This document shows, piece after piece, positions 1 to 6,229 of a stretch of DNA of 8,475 nucleotides (the stretch's first letter is position 1; each line of letters starts with the position of its first letter). The DNA lies in assembly GCA_947372405.1 (NCBI GenBank), contig CANBTO010000202.1:1-8475 (forward strand), read 5' to 3'. This DNA comes from Verrucomicrobiaceae bacterium (GTDB lineage: Bacteria > Verrucomicrobiota > Verrucomicrobiae > Verrucomicrobiales > Akkermansiaceae). The notes beneath the pieces were generated by a model. That model saw only the letters and a list, made by a program, of their open reading frames with translations, was not told where the DNA came from and did no database searches. The position numbers were made by a program, and so were the translations under genes.

Positions 1-189
1 CGCGCCGGCGATGCCCTTGCCGAAGGGAATGACGGAGATTTTATCCAACAGAACCTCGGGGACACCGATCTGACAAACCAGAGAGAGCGTCTTGCCATCC
101 GCTTGCGTGAAATGGATAGTGCCTGTCTGGCAGCCGAATTCCGCGAGAATACCGCCCAACAATGCCTGCCAGCCCTTGTGTGTTTCCAT
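1..189 (-). CDS. GAF-domain protein, 5' part only (runs off left edge)
   Basis: Reading the minus strand from the ATG at 189 gives 63 uninterrupted codons to the window edge. The product begins METHKGWQALLGGILAEFGC and continues through TGTIHFTQADGKTLSLVCQIG to IPFGKGIAGA. The alternation of a short helix, two strands and the closing (I/V)P-x-GKGIAG motif is the typical first half of a GAF domain, a small-molecule or redox sensing fold. The C-terminal half and any effector domain lie outside the window, so ligand and output are unknown. The reading frame stays open upstream of the ATG (a TTG at 210 and a GTG at 225 are in frame), so the start is uncertain. It is transcribed divergently from the epimerase gene. 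Two Cys residues (20 and 39) are visible, but no redox role can be claimed. Confidence 0.7.
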   Translation of the reverse strand, partial: METHKGWQALLGGILAEFGCQTGTIHFTQADGKTLSLVCQIGVPEVLLDKISVIPFGKGIAGA

Positions 190-287
190 GGATGTGTGTC
201 TAACACGCAATCCGCGAGCCGTCACCCGCCATGTTCGTGGATTTCCCACTTGGCATGTCCTTCGAAATCAGCGAAATCCACCAGCGT

Positions 288-1427
288 ATGACGAAACCCT
301 GCCTGATGATTTCCGCGCTGGCCATCGCCTGGCTTCCCTGCCAGAACGTCTCCGGCATGAACAGCAAATCCACCGTGGAGCAGCAAGTCTTTGGAAAAAT
401 GCCGGACGGCCGTGAGGTGAGGATTTTCACCCTAACCAACAAGAACGGTCTCAAGGCCCGGGTCACGGAATACGGGGCCATCCTCGTTTCCATGGAAGTC
501 CCCGACAAGTCCGGCAAGCTGGCGGATGTCACCCATGGATATGACACCCTTGAGGGCTGGCTCACCAATACGAGTTATTTCGGCTCCACGGTCGGCCGCT
601 TCGGCAACCGCATCAAGGACGGGAAATTCACCCTCGAAGGCAAGGAATACACGCTCGCCAAAAACAACGAGCCTGGTGGAATCCCCTGCCACCTTCACGG
701 CGGCATCAAGGGCTTCGACAAGGTCGTGTGGGCCGGCAAGGTGGCCGATAGCGATAGCGTGGAATTCACCTATGTCTCGAAGGACGGCGAGGAAGGCTAC
801 CCGGGAAACCTGACCGTCAAGGTCAGCTACACCCTCACCGCCGCCAACGAACTGAAATGGGAGGCCAGCGCCACCACCGACGCGCCCACCGTGCTCAACA
901 TCGTCCATCACTCCTACTGGAATCTATCAGGGGATCCGGCCTCCACCATCAACGACCAAGTCCTGATGCTCAACGCGAAGAACTTCCTTCCCACCGATGC
1001 GGGACTCATTCCGACGGGCGAGATCTCTCCCGTGGCCGGCACGCCGATGGATTTCACCAAGCCAACCGTCATCGGCGAGAGAATCGATGCGGATTTCGAG
1101 GCGTTGAAATTCGGCGGCGGATACGACCATTGCTGGGTACTGGAAAAAGGAACAGGCGTGCGCCTCGCCGCCCGTCTGAAAGATCCCAAGAGCGGCCGGG
1201 TGATGGAGGTTTCCACCGACCAGCCGGCCATCCAGTTCTATGCCGGCAATTTCCTCGACGGCACCGCCACGGGCAAGAAGGGCGTGAAATACGCCAAACG
1301 CACCGCCCTCTGCCTCGAAACCGAGAATTTTCCGGACGCTCCTAACAAACCCTCGTTCCCGTCCTGCGTGCTCCGCCCCGGGCAGACCTACAGACACGTC
1401 CTGATCCACAAATTCTCGGCCGAATGA
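288..1427 (+). CDS. galM: Aldose 1-epimerase (galactose mutarotase), probably secreted
   Basis: Interconverts alpha and beta anomers of aldoses such as glucose and galactose. From the ATG at 288 the protein has 379 residues. Residues 1-19 look like a signal peptide (Lys3, then a hydrophobic run to about residue 17), which is why I prefer this start. In-frame ATGs at 231 and 255 would add 19 or 11 residues and bury that signal. Family motifs appear in order: GRFGNRI (103-109), HLHGG (135-139, His137 a catalytic candidate), HHSYWNLSG (207-215, catalytic base candidate His208), YDHCWVL (279-285), and LETENFPDAPN (343-353, catalytic Glu344). Length and motif order fit a complete enzyme. A Cys near residue 18 does not sit in a proper lipobox. 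The stop is 36 bases before the symporter start, suggesting co-transcription and a role in presenting the right sugar anomer for uptake. Enzyme identity is secure; export and natural sugar are inferred. Confidence 0.93.
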   Translation: MTKPCLMISALAIAWLPCQNVSGMNSKSTVEQQVFGKMPDGREVRIFTLTNKNGLKARVTEYGAILVSMEVPDKSGKLADVTHGYDTLEGWLTNTSYFGSTVGRFGNRIKDGKFTLEGKEYTLAKNNEPGGIPCHLHGGIKGFDKVVWAGKVADSDSVEFTYVSKDGEEGYPGNLTVKVSYTLTAANELKWEASATTDAPTVLNIVHHSYWNLSGDPASTINDQVLMLNAKNFLPTDAGLIPTGEISPVAGTPMDFTKPTVIGERIDADFEALKFGGGYDHCWVLEKGTGVRLAARLKDPKSGRVMEVSTDQPAIQFYAGNFLDGTATGKKGVKYAKRTALCLETENFPDAPNKPSFPSCVLRPGQTYRHVLIHKFSAE

Positions 1428-1463
1428 CTCCAACCCTGAACCAACCCATCGTAAGCTAAACCC

Positions 1464-3518
1464 ATGACAATACCTCTATCACTGCTCGCTTCGGTCTCCG
1501 CCACGCGGATCACGCTCCAGCCCGTCGATAATGCGATCCTTATCATCTATGTGCTGGTGGTCGTGGCCATCGGCTTCGCGCTCTCGCGCTACATGAAAAG
1601 TTCGGCGGACTTCCTGACATCCGGGCGTTCGATTCCCACCTGGGTCACCGGCCTCGCCTTCATCTCTGCGAACCTCGGCGCGCTCGAACTCGTCGGCATG
1701 GCGGCCTCCGGCGCGAAATACGGCGTTGCCACCGCCCACTTCTACTGGGTCGGTGCGATCCCCGCCATGGTCTTCCTCTCGATCTTTATGATGCCGTTTT
1801 ATTATGGATCGAAGGCTCGTTCGGTGCCGGAATATCTCAAGATGCGCTTCGATGAACGTGTGCGCGCCCTGAATTCCGTGGCCTTCGCGGTGATGACGCT
1901 CTTCGCCTCCGGCATCTCGATGAACGCGCTGGCCAAGCTGCTCAACCAGCTCCTCGGCTGGAACTACGATGCCGCATTGTGGATCTGTTCCGGTGTCGTG
2001 CTTCTCTACGTGCTCAAAGGCGGTCTCACCTCCGCGATTTACACGGAAGTGCTCCAGTTCTTCATGATCGTGTTAGGCTTTGCGCCGGTCGTTTATCTGG
2101 GGCTCAAGGACGTCGGTGGCTGGCACGCCGTGACTCACGCGCTGCAAGGTGTGGCCCAGAACCCGGCCTCGGTGAATCTTCCGGGCGCAGCGGGAACCTA
2201 TGACGCGAACGCCTGGACCAGCGCCTGGTCGCCGATGCTCGCCGGCCCGACCCACAATCCGATGGGAATCGACTGGTTCGCCATGATCTTCGGCCTCGGA
2301 TTCGTGCTCTCGTTCGGCTACTGGTGCACCAACTTCCTCGTCGTGCAGCGCGCGATGGCAGCCAAAAACATGACCGCCGCCCGCAACACGCCGCTGGTGG
2401 CCGCAGTGCCGAAAATGGTCTTCCCGATTCTCGTCATCCTGCCGGGCATGATCGCCCTCGCCCTCACCGCGATGCCTAACAAGGGCTACCGCATCCCGCC
2501 GCCGATCCTCGAGGAAAAGGCAATCGTCGCCGCAGGCGAATCGGTGAAACAAGCGGCCAATCTCGATGCCAAAGCCGCTTATGCCTTGATTGTCGAAAAA
2601 GCCAGTATCGGCCAGAACGGCGCTGATGAAAAGACCGGCAAAGCCAAGAAGCTGCTCGGCATGGATCAAACCAAGGTGGCGGCCTTGGTCAAAAATTACT
2701 CTTCTGTCCTGCCGGCGGCGTTGGACGCTGACAGTGCCAAGGACATCAAGGTGAATTTCACCAATGATCTCAGTGACGCCGTCACGGACTATGACTACGA
2801 CGGCGTCATTCTCTCGCTGGTGAAGAAATACTGCCCGCCCGGACTGCTCGGCCTGGCGCTCACCGCGTTGCTCGCCTCGTTCATGTCGGGCATGGCCGGC
2901 AACGTCACCGCGTTCAACACCGTGTTCACCTACGATCTTTATCAGGCGTATTTCGCGAAGAACAAGAGCGACAACCATTACATGTGGATGGGCAAGGCCA
3001 TCACCGTGGTGGGCATCGTCCTCTCCATTGCCTGCGCTTACTTCGCCAAGCAGTACAACAACGCGATGGACATCATCCAGCTCGTGTTCGGCTTCGTCAA
3101 CGCGCCGCTTTTCGCCACCTTCCTGCTCGGCATGTTCTGGTCCCGCACGACCGGCACCGGTGCATTTCTCGGCCTGTTCGGCGGTATCGGCACCTCGGCG
3201 CTGTTCCACTCGCTCACGCTTGCCGGTGACAACACCCCGGGCATCAAGGGTGGTTATCTCGGCGTGGTCCACACCTTCCCGAGCGAAATGGCTCAGAACT
3301 TCTGGCTGGCCGCTTTCGCCTTCGTTTCCTGCTTCACCCTCACCGCCGTCATCTCGCTCATGGGGCGGCGAACCAAGACCGACGAGGAACTCAAAGGACT
3401 CGTCTATTCACTCACGCCGAGGGTAGTCGCGGAAAACCAACCCTTCTATCAATCTCCGGCATTCCTCGGCTCGCTGCTGCTGATCGGCTGCGTCATCCTC
3501 AACCTCATCTTCTGGTAA
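1464..3518 (+). CDS. Sodium:solute symporter (SSS/SGLT family) with long external-loop insertion
   Basis: A 684-residue integral membrane protein of the LeuT-fold SSS family, which couples solute uptake to a cation (usually Na+) gradient. I count about 14 hydrophobic helices, starting near residues 21, 60, 91, 135, 172, 190, 270, 316, 460, 512, 536, 564, 610 and 666. Family landmarks are the TM1 region SANLGALELVGMAASG (68-83), the GGLTSAIYTEVLQFF stretch (186-200), and the helix containing LASFMSGMAGN (470-480) followed by the FTYDLYQAY box (488-496). Residues about 340-442 are a hydrophilic, Ala/Lys/Asp-rich insertion where vSGLT and SGLT1 have a loop of roughly 30 residues. By eye, the vSGLT sugar ligands Gln69 and Glu88 correspond to Glu75 and Tyr94, so the substrate may not be plain galactose. 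Its place between a mutarotase and a small membrane protein supports sugar or sugar-derivative transport. The start ATG has no Shine-Dalgarno. Confidence 0.92.
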   Translation: MTIPLSLLASVSATRITLQPVDNAILIIYVLVVVAIGFALSRYMKSSADFLTSGRSIPTWVTGLAFISANLGALELVGMAASGAKYGVATAHFYWVGAIPAMVFLSIFMMPFYYGSKARSVPEYLKMRFDERVRALNSVAFAVMTLFASGISMNALAKLLNQLLGWNYDAALWICSGVVLLYVLKGGLTSAIYTEVLQFFMIVLGFAPVVYLGLKDVGGWHAVTHALQGVAQNPASVNLPGAAGTYDANAWTSAWSPMLAGPTHNPMGIDWFAMIFGLGFVLSFGYWCTNFLVVQRAMAAKNMTAARNTPLVAAVPKMVFPILVILPGMIALALTAMPNKGYRIPPPILEEKAIVAAGESVKQAANLDAKAAYALIVEKASIGQNGADEKTGKAKKLLGMDQTKVAALVKNYSSVLPAALDADSAKDIKVNFTNDLSDAVTDYDYDGVILSLVKKYCPPGLLGLALTALLASFMSGMAGNVTAFNTVFTYDLYQAYFAKNKSDNHYMWMGKAITVVGIVLSIACAYFAKQYNNAMDIIQLVFGFVNAPLFATFLLGMFWSRTTGTGAFLGLFGGIGTSALFHSLTLAGDNTPGIKGGYLGVVHTFPSEMAQNFWLAAFAFVSCFTLTAVISLMGRRTKTDEELKGLVYSLTPRVVAENQPFYQSPAFLGSLLLIGCVILNLIFW

Positions 3519-3539
3519 ACTCCAACAAAACTCACGACC

Positions 3540-3749
3540 ATGGGACTCGACCTACGCAAACCTATCGGCTGGTTCTTCCTCGCTCTCGGGCTCATCCTCG
3601 CCATCTATGGCCTGATGACCAACGGCGACACGGAGATGTACCGCCGCTCGCTCGACATGAACATCAACCTGATCTGGGGTGGCGTGCTCATCGCCTTCGG
3701 CTTGTTCATGCTCATCCCCGCACTGCTCTCCAAGGGCAGCGTGGACTGA
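3540..3749 (+). CDS. Small two-helix membrane protein, putative symporter accessory subunit
   Basis: A 69-residue protein that I cannot assign to a named family. It has a short basic N-terminus (RK at 6-7), a hydrophobic helix at about 9-26, a polar loop (NGDTEMYRRSLDMN, 28-41), a second helix at about 43-63 and a short tail. The positive N-terminus and tail Lys65 suggest both ends face the cytoplasm, with the loop outside. It begins 21 bases after the symporter stop and is followed by a terminator, so it is almost certainly the last gene of that operon. Small hydrophobic proteins encoded directly downstream of SSS transporters are known as accessory subunits. That role here is inferred from position only. 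Codon use and GC match the neighbouring genes, and the frame is clean, so I regard it as a real gene. Confidence 0.75.
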   Translation: MGLDLRKPIGWFFLALGLILAIYGLMTNGDTEMYRRSLDMNINLIWGGVLIAFGLFMLIPALLSKGSVD

Positions 3750-3776
3750 GCGGCTCAGTCATACATGACGGATTCG

Positions 3777-3812
3777 AAAACGCATCCTCCTGCGTGAAGG
3801 GTGCGTTTTTTC
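3777..3812 (+). terminator. Rho-independent terminator closing the epimerase-symporter operon
   Basis: AAAACGCA (3777-3784) pairs perfectly with TGCGTTTT (3802-3809). The stem extends inward by one T-G wobble and two C-G pairs (3785-3787 with 3799-3801), giving 11 bp around an 11-base loop. A run of six T residues (3806-3811) overlaps and follows the right arm. It lies 27 bases after the stop of the small membrane protein gene and about 60 bases before the next start, so it should separate the two transcription units. The A-rich left arm could also serve the opposite strand, but no minus-strand gene ends here. Confidence 0.8.
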
Positions 3813-3873
3813 GTGCCTTGTGCGGGTTCCGCTTTGCCAGGCGCGCCCGTCCTGTGCAAGTTGCGCGCGCTCC

Positions 3874-4482
3874 ATGAAACTCTCCTCCTACACCGGCGGC
3901 TTCGTCCAGACCAACGGCTATCTCGTCGAGACACCGGATGGCAATTTCCTCGTCGATGCGCCGGAAGGCATCGCGGACTGGATCGACCAGAAAGGCGTGC
4001 GCGTCGATGACGTGCTGCTCACCCACCAGCACTATGATCATGTGACGGACGCTGCCGCTCTGCAGGCGCAAGGAGCCCGGTTGCATGCCTTCGCTCCCTA
4101 TTCCAAGGATCTCACCTTGGAAAACGCAGCGCGCGCCTGGGGCATGCCGATCTCGGTGGCACCTTATCAGATTGATTCGATCCTCGACGTCAACCAGCCG
4201 CTCAAGCTCGCCGGACTCGAAATTTCCATGGCCCATGTCCCCGGTCACGCTACGGACGCGGTCACCTTCCATCTGGCGGATGCCGGCGTCGTATTCTCGG
4301 GCGACACCCTGTTCGCCGGATCCATCGGCCGCACCGACCTGCCGGGCGGCAGCACCCGGCAGTTGCTCGACGGCATCGACCGCCATTTGCTGACGCTTCC
4401 GCCGGAGACCAAGGTTCTATCAGGTCACGGCCCCGCGACCACCATCGCCGCCGAGGTGGTGGGAAATCCGTACCTGAAATAG
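3874..4482 (+). CDS. Metallo-beta-lactamase-fold hydrolase, glyoxalase II/YcbL-like
   Basis: A 202-residue cytoplasmic metallo-hydrolase; no signal peptide is seen. All expected metal ligands are present: the THQHYDH motif (His51, His53, Asp55, His56), His125 in VPGH, Asp144 in FSGDTLF and His185 in LSGHG. The sequence GSIGRTDLPGG (149-159) is characteristic of the YcbL/glyoxalase II branch, which hydrolyses thioesters such as S-lactoylglutathione. The related persulfide dioxygenases (ETHE1 type) share most of these residues, including the GRTD arginine, so that activity cannot be excluded. I chose the ATG at 3874 because it gives the family's normal short N-terminus. An in-frame start at 3820 would add 18 unconvincing residues immediately after the terminator. 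The gene converges on the ArsR-family gene with 23 bases between the stops. The physiological substrate is not shown by the sequence. Confidence 0.88.
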   Translation: MKLSSYTGGFVQTNGYLVETPDGNFLVDAPEGIADWIDQKGVRVDDVLLTHQHYDHVTDAAALQAQGARLHAFAPYSKDLTLENAARAWGMPISVAPYQIDSILDVNQPLKLAGLEISMAHVPGHATDAVTFHLADAGVVFSGDTLFAGSIGRTDLPGGSTRQLLDGIDRHLLTLPPETKVLSGHGPATTIAAEVVGNPYLK

Positions 4483-4505
4483 GCTGCGGAAACGTCCGGC
4501 CGGTC

Positions 4506-4823
4506 CTAGAACTTCAGCTTCACGGGTTTCACCGCGTCCCGGTTGAGCTTGTCGCAAACCAGTCGGCACAGCTCCCCGACCATCGGATCCGCGATCCGGT
4601 AAAGAACCTGCGTGCCCTGCTTCCTGCGGATCACCACCCCCGCGTGGTGCAGGATCTTCAGTTGCTTGGAAACATTCGCCTGGCTGGTGGTCAGCCGCTC
4701 GACGATGTCCGAAACGCTGAGCTCCCCGGCTTTCAGCTCCTGCACGATCGCAAGCCGCGTGGCTTCGGAAAACGCGCGGAACAAGCCGGCGATTTTTTCC
4801 AGGTGCGCCATCTCCATCTTCAT
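4506..4823 (-). CDS. ArsR-family winged-helix transcriptional repressor
   Basis: A 105-residue DNA-binding regulator of the ArsR/SmtB family. Helices at about 9-33 (LEKIAGLFRAFSEATRLAIV) precede a helix-turn-helix at about 36-60 (LSVSDIVERL, then QANVSKQLKILHH as recognition helix) and a beta-wing at 62-78 (VVIRRKQGTQVLYRI). The ELCVC-type alpha3 metal site and the Asp-His/His-Glu alpha5 zinc site of classic members are absent. Instead Cys86 and Cys90 sit four residues apart in the last helix (GELCRLVCDKL), a possible metalloid or thiol-redox sensor pair. The ATG at 4823 is preferred; an in-frame TTG at 4838 would add five residues. It is divergent from the YgaP-like rhodanese with 82 bases between starts and an inverted repeat between them, so it probably represses both genes. 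The inducer (sulfide/persulfide, metal or metalloid) is inference. Confidence 0.88.
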   Translation of the reverse strand: MKMEMAHLEKIAGLFRAFSEATRLAIVQELKAGELSVSDIVERLTTSQANVSKQLKILHHAGVVIRRKQGTQVLYRIADPMVGELCRLVCDKLNRDAVKPVKLKF

Positions 4824-4863
4824 GATGCCGGGATTCAAACACAGGAAGATTCAACTTGCAAGA

Positions 4864-4879
4864 ATAACCATGCGGTTAT
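4864..4879. promoter_or_regulatory. Candidate ArsR operator between divergent starts
   Basis: ATAACC (4864-4869), four bases, then GGTTAT (4874-4879): a perfect 6-bp inverted repeat in an AT-richer patch of otherwise GC-rich DNA. It lies 40 bases upstream of the ArsR ATG and 26 bases upstream of the rhodanese ATG. That is the position expected for an autoregulatory ArsR-family operator overlapping divergent promoters. A TTGCAA at 4856-4861 and a weak TATGGT at 4879-4884 (17-base spacing) could be rightward -35/-10 elements, in which case the repeat would fill the spacer. The inverted repeat is directly visible; its use as operator is inferred from position. Confidence 0.55.
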
Positions 4880-4905
4880 ATGGTGATTTTAGATCCGATA
4901 ACGAT

Positions 4906-5460
4906 ATGAAAATCCAGCCCTCCCAACTCAACCATGAACTGCAATCCGGCAGGCGCATCACCCTCATCGACGTCAGGACTCCGGTCGAACACGATGAGAT
5001 GCACATCGTCGGATCGGCACTCCAGCCGCTGGACCGGCTGGATCCCGCCATGGTGAAATCAACCGTCGGTGATGCGGAGAAGTGCGTCATCATCTGCCGC
5101 AGCGGCAAGCGGGCGGAGCAGGCGTGTCAGAAGCTCACGGCGGCCGGCCTGGAGAATTTGTCGGTGCTCGACGGTGGGGTGCTGGCGTGGGAGGCCGCCG
5201 GGCTGCCATTGATCCGTTCCGAGAAGAAACGCCTTCCGCTGATGCGCCAGGTCCAGCTTGTCATCGGACTGCTAGCTCTTACCGGGTCGATCCTCGCCCT
5301 TGCGGTGGACAAAAATTTTGCGCTCATTCCAGCTTTCCTCGGCTGTGGATTGACCTTTGCGGGTGCCACGGGCTGGTGCGGTCTCGCCATCCTGTTGTCC
5401 AAAATGCCATGGAACAAGGCGGATTGCGGCTGTGCGAAGACGACATCCTGCTCCGTTTGA
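4906..5460 (+). CDS. ygaP: Membrane-anchored rhodanese (YgaP-like sulfurtransferase)
   Basis: A 184-residue protein with an N-terminal cytoplasmic rhodanese domain (about 1-103) and two C-terminal membrane helices (about 113-133 and 139-164). The rhodanese domain carries IDVRTPVEHDEMHI (21-34) and the active-site loop CRSGKR (64-69), with Cys64 as the persulfide-forming nucleophile. The membrane part contains LPLMRQVQ (110-117), GLTFAGATGWCGLA (148-161) and LLSKMPWN (163-170). These closely match E. coli YgaP as I remember it, so full-length homology is likely. YgaP transfers sulfane sulfur, and the membrane part may dimerise or export thiol products. Unlike E. coli YgaP, the tail after MPWN adds CGCAKTTSC (174-182) with three cysteines. 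I chose the ATG at 4906 because longer in-frame versions would overlap the ArsR gene and operator. It is divergently controlled, probably by the ArsR neighbour. Confidence 0.9.
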   Translation: MKIQPSQLNHELQSGRRITLIDVRTPVEHDEMHIVGSALQPLDRLDPAMVKSTVGDAEKCVIICRSGKRAEQACQKLTAAGLENLSVLDGGVLAWEAAGLPLIRSEKKRLPLMRQVQLVIGLLALTGSILALAVDKNFALIPAFLGCGLTFAGATGWCGLAILLSKMPWNKADCGCAKTTSCSV

Positions 5461-5585
5461 TTTGCGAAACCGATTCAACCACCGCTCCGAAGACCAGTGG
5501 AGCGAGCGGCAACTTCAGTCGGATTTAATCGTGCGCCCCGGGTTTTTTCTCGCTAGAAGTGCGACAGCAAACCCGTTTTACCTAC

Positions 5586-6188
5586 ATGCCACGCGTCACC
5601 ATCACCGTCCCTGAAAAGAACGCCCAGCCGTATCGCTTCCAACTCGACCGCAAGACCGTCTCTCTCGGACGTGGCAGTGATAACGACATCGCGATCGACT
5701 GCGGGTCGGTTTCCGTGAAACACGCTGAAATGCGGCGGGTGGATGGCGGATACGAGCTGTGGGATCTAGGTTCCACCAATGGAATCAAGCTGAATGGCGA
5801 GCGGTCCGAGATGATCCGGCTGCGCAGCGGGATGACGACGAAACTGGGCGATGTGGCCTTCGACTTCCTGCTGACCGAAGAGGAGCAGGAAGCCCTTTCG
5901 AGGGAAAAGCCTTACGAGGAATCTCCGATTGTTCGCGAACCTGAGGAAGAAGCAGTGAAGCCTCTCCCCGCCAAAGATGTGGATTCCAAACCGCAAACGG
6001 TGGCTGCCTCGGAATCGTCCGGCGGCGGATTCGGTATGATCGTGTTGCTCATTATTCTGGCGGCCGCGGCGTTTTTCGTCGGTATGGCGGTGCGTTTCCA
6101 GAAGGAAACCGGAGCTTCCCTCATTGATGCGATCAAGTCGAAGCACTCGAATACCAGCGTCCCCCCGGTGCCAGTCCAGAGCAAGTGA
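5586..6188 (+). CDS. FHA-domain protein with single C-terminal membrane helix
   Basis: A 200-residue protein. Residues 1-95 form a forkhead-associated domain, a phosphothreonine-peptide binding module. Its conserved positions are Gly28-Arg29 (LGRGSDNDI), Ser43 and His46 in SVSVKHAE, and Asn65 in WDLGSTNGIKLNG. A charged, low-complexity linker (about 98-145, rich in Glu, Pro, Lys) follows. A strong transmembrane segment (about 149-168, IVLLIILAAAAFFVG) and a 30-residue polar tail complete it. The FHA domain would face the cytoplasm and the tail the periplasm (inferred). No kinase, phosphatase or secretion gene is adjacent in this window, so its partner is unknown. I chose the ATG at 5586, giving MPRVTITV directly at the first FHA strand; a GTG at 5559 is possible but less likely. 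It starts 125 bases after the rhodanese stop. Confidence 0.88.
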   Translation: MPRVTITVPEKNAQPYRFQLDRKTVSLGRGSDNDIAIDCGSVSVKHAEMRRVDGGYELWDLGSTNGIKLNGERSEMIRLRSGMTTKLGDVAFDFLLTEEEQEALSREKPYEESPIVREPEEEAVKPLPAKDVDSKPQTVAASESSGGGFGMIVLLIILAAAAFFVGMAVRFQKETGASLIDAIKSKHSNTSVPPVPVQSK

Positions 6189-6194
6189 CCCTTC

Positions 6195-6229
6195 GTGTTT
6201 CCGAAGTCGGAAACGCTCCAGCTAGAGCG
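6195..6229. other. Two overlapping hairpins downstream of the FHA gene
   Basis: GTTTCCG (6197-6203) pairs with CGGAAAC (6208-6214), extendable to nine pairs from 6195 to 6216 with one G-T wobble and a four-base loop. CGCTC (6214-6218) pairs with GAGCG (6225-6229) around six bases and competes with the base of the first stem. No T-run follows, so this is not a canonical intrinsic terminator. It could be a 3'-end or mRNA-stability structure for the FHA transcript, or incidental. Confidence 0.35.

Noticed and set aside
331..345. Lipoprotein signal on the epimerase (WLPC)
   Set aside because: Positions -3 to -1 (Trp-Leu-Pro) do not fit the lipobox; an ordinary signal peptide is more plausible.
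2073..3272. Long minus-strand open frame of 399 codons antisense to the symporter
   Set aside because: The product is rich in Arg, His, Glu and Gly with no recognisable motif, as expected from the complement of a GC-rich gene. The plus-strand symporter has clear family motifs throughout.
925..4425. Leu-Ser encoded by the rare pair CTA-TCA at 1476, in NLSG near 925 and in VLSG near 4414
   Set aside because: Striking in a GC-rich window, but only three cases were seen, and other Leu-Ser pairs use common codons, so chance cannot be excluded.
4612..4905. N-terminal extension of the rhodanese gene by 98 codons
   Set aside because: It would overlap the whole ArsR HTH region in antisense and the candidate operator. 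The YgaP family starts where the ATG at 4906 does.
5483..5504. Hairpin CGCTCC / GGAGCG after the rhodanese gene as an intrinsic terminator
   Set aside because: The stem is only six pairs and no T-run follows it; the T-run at 5543-5548 is about 40 bases away and has no stem next to it.
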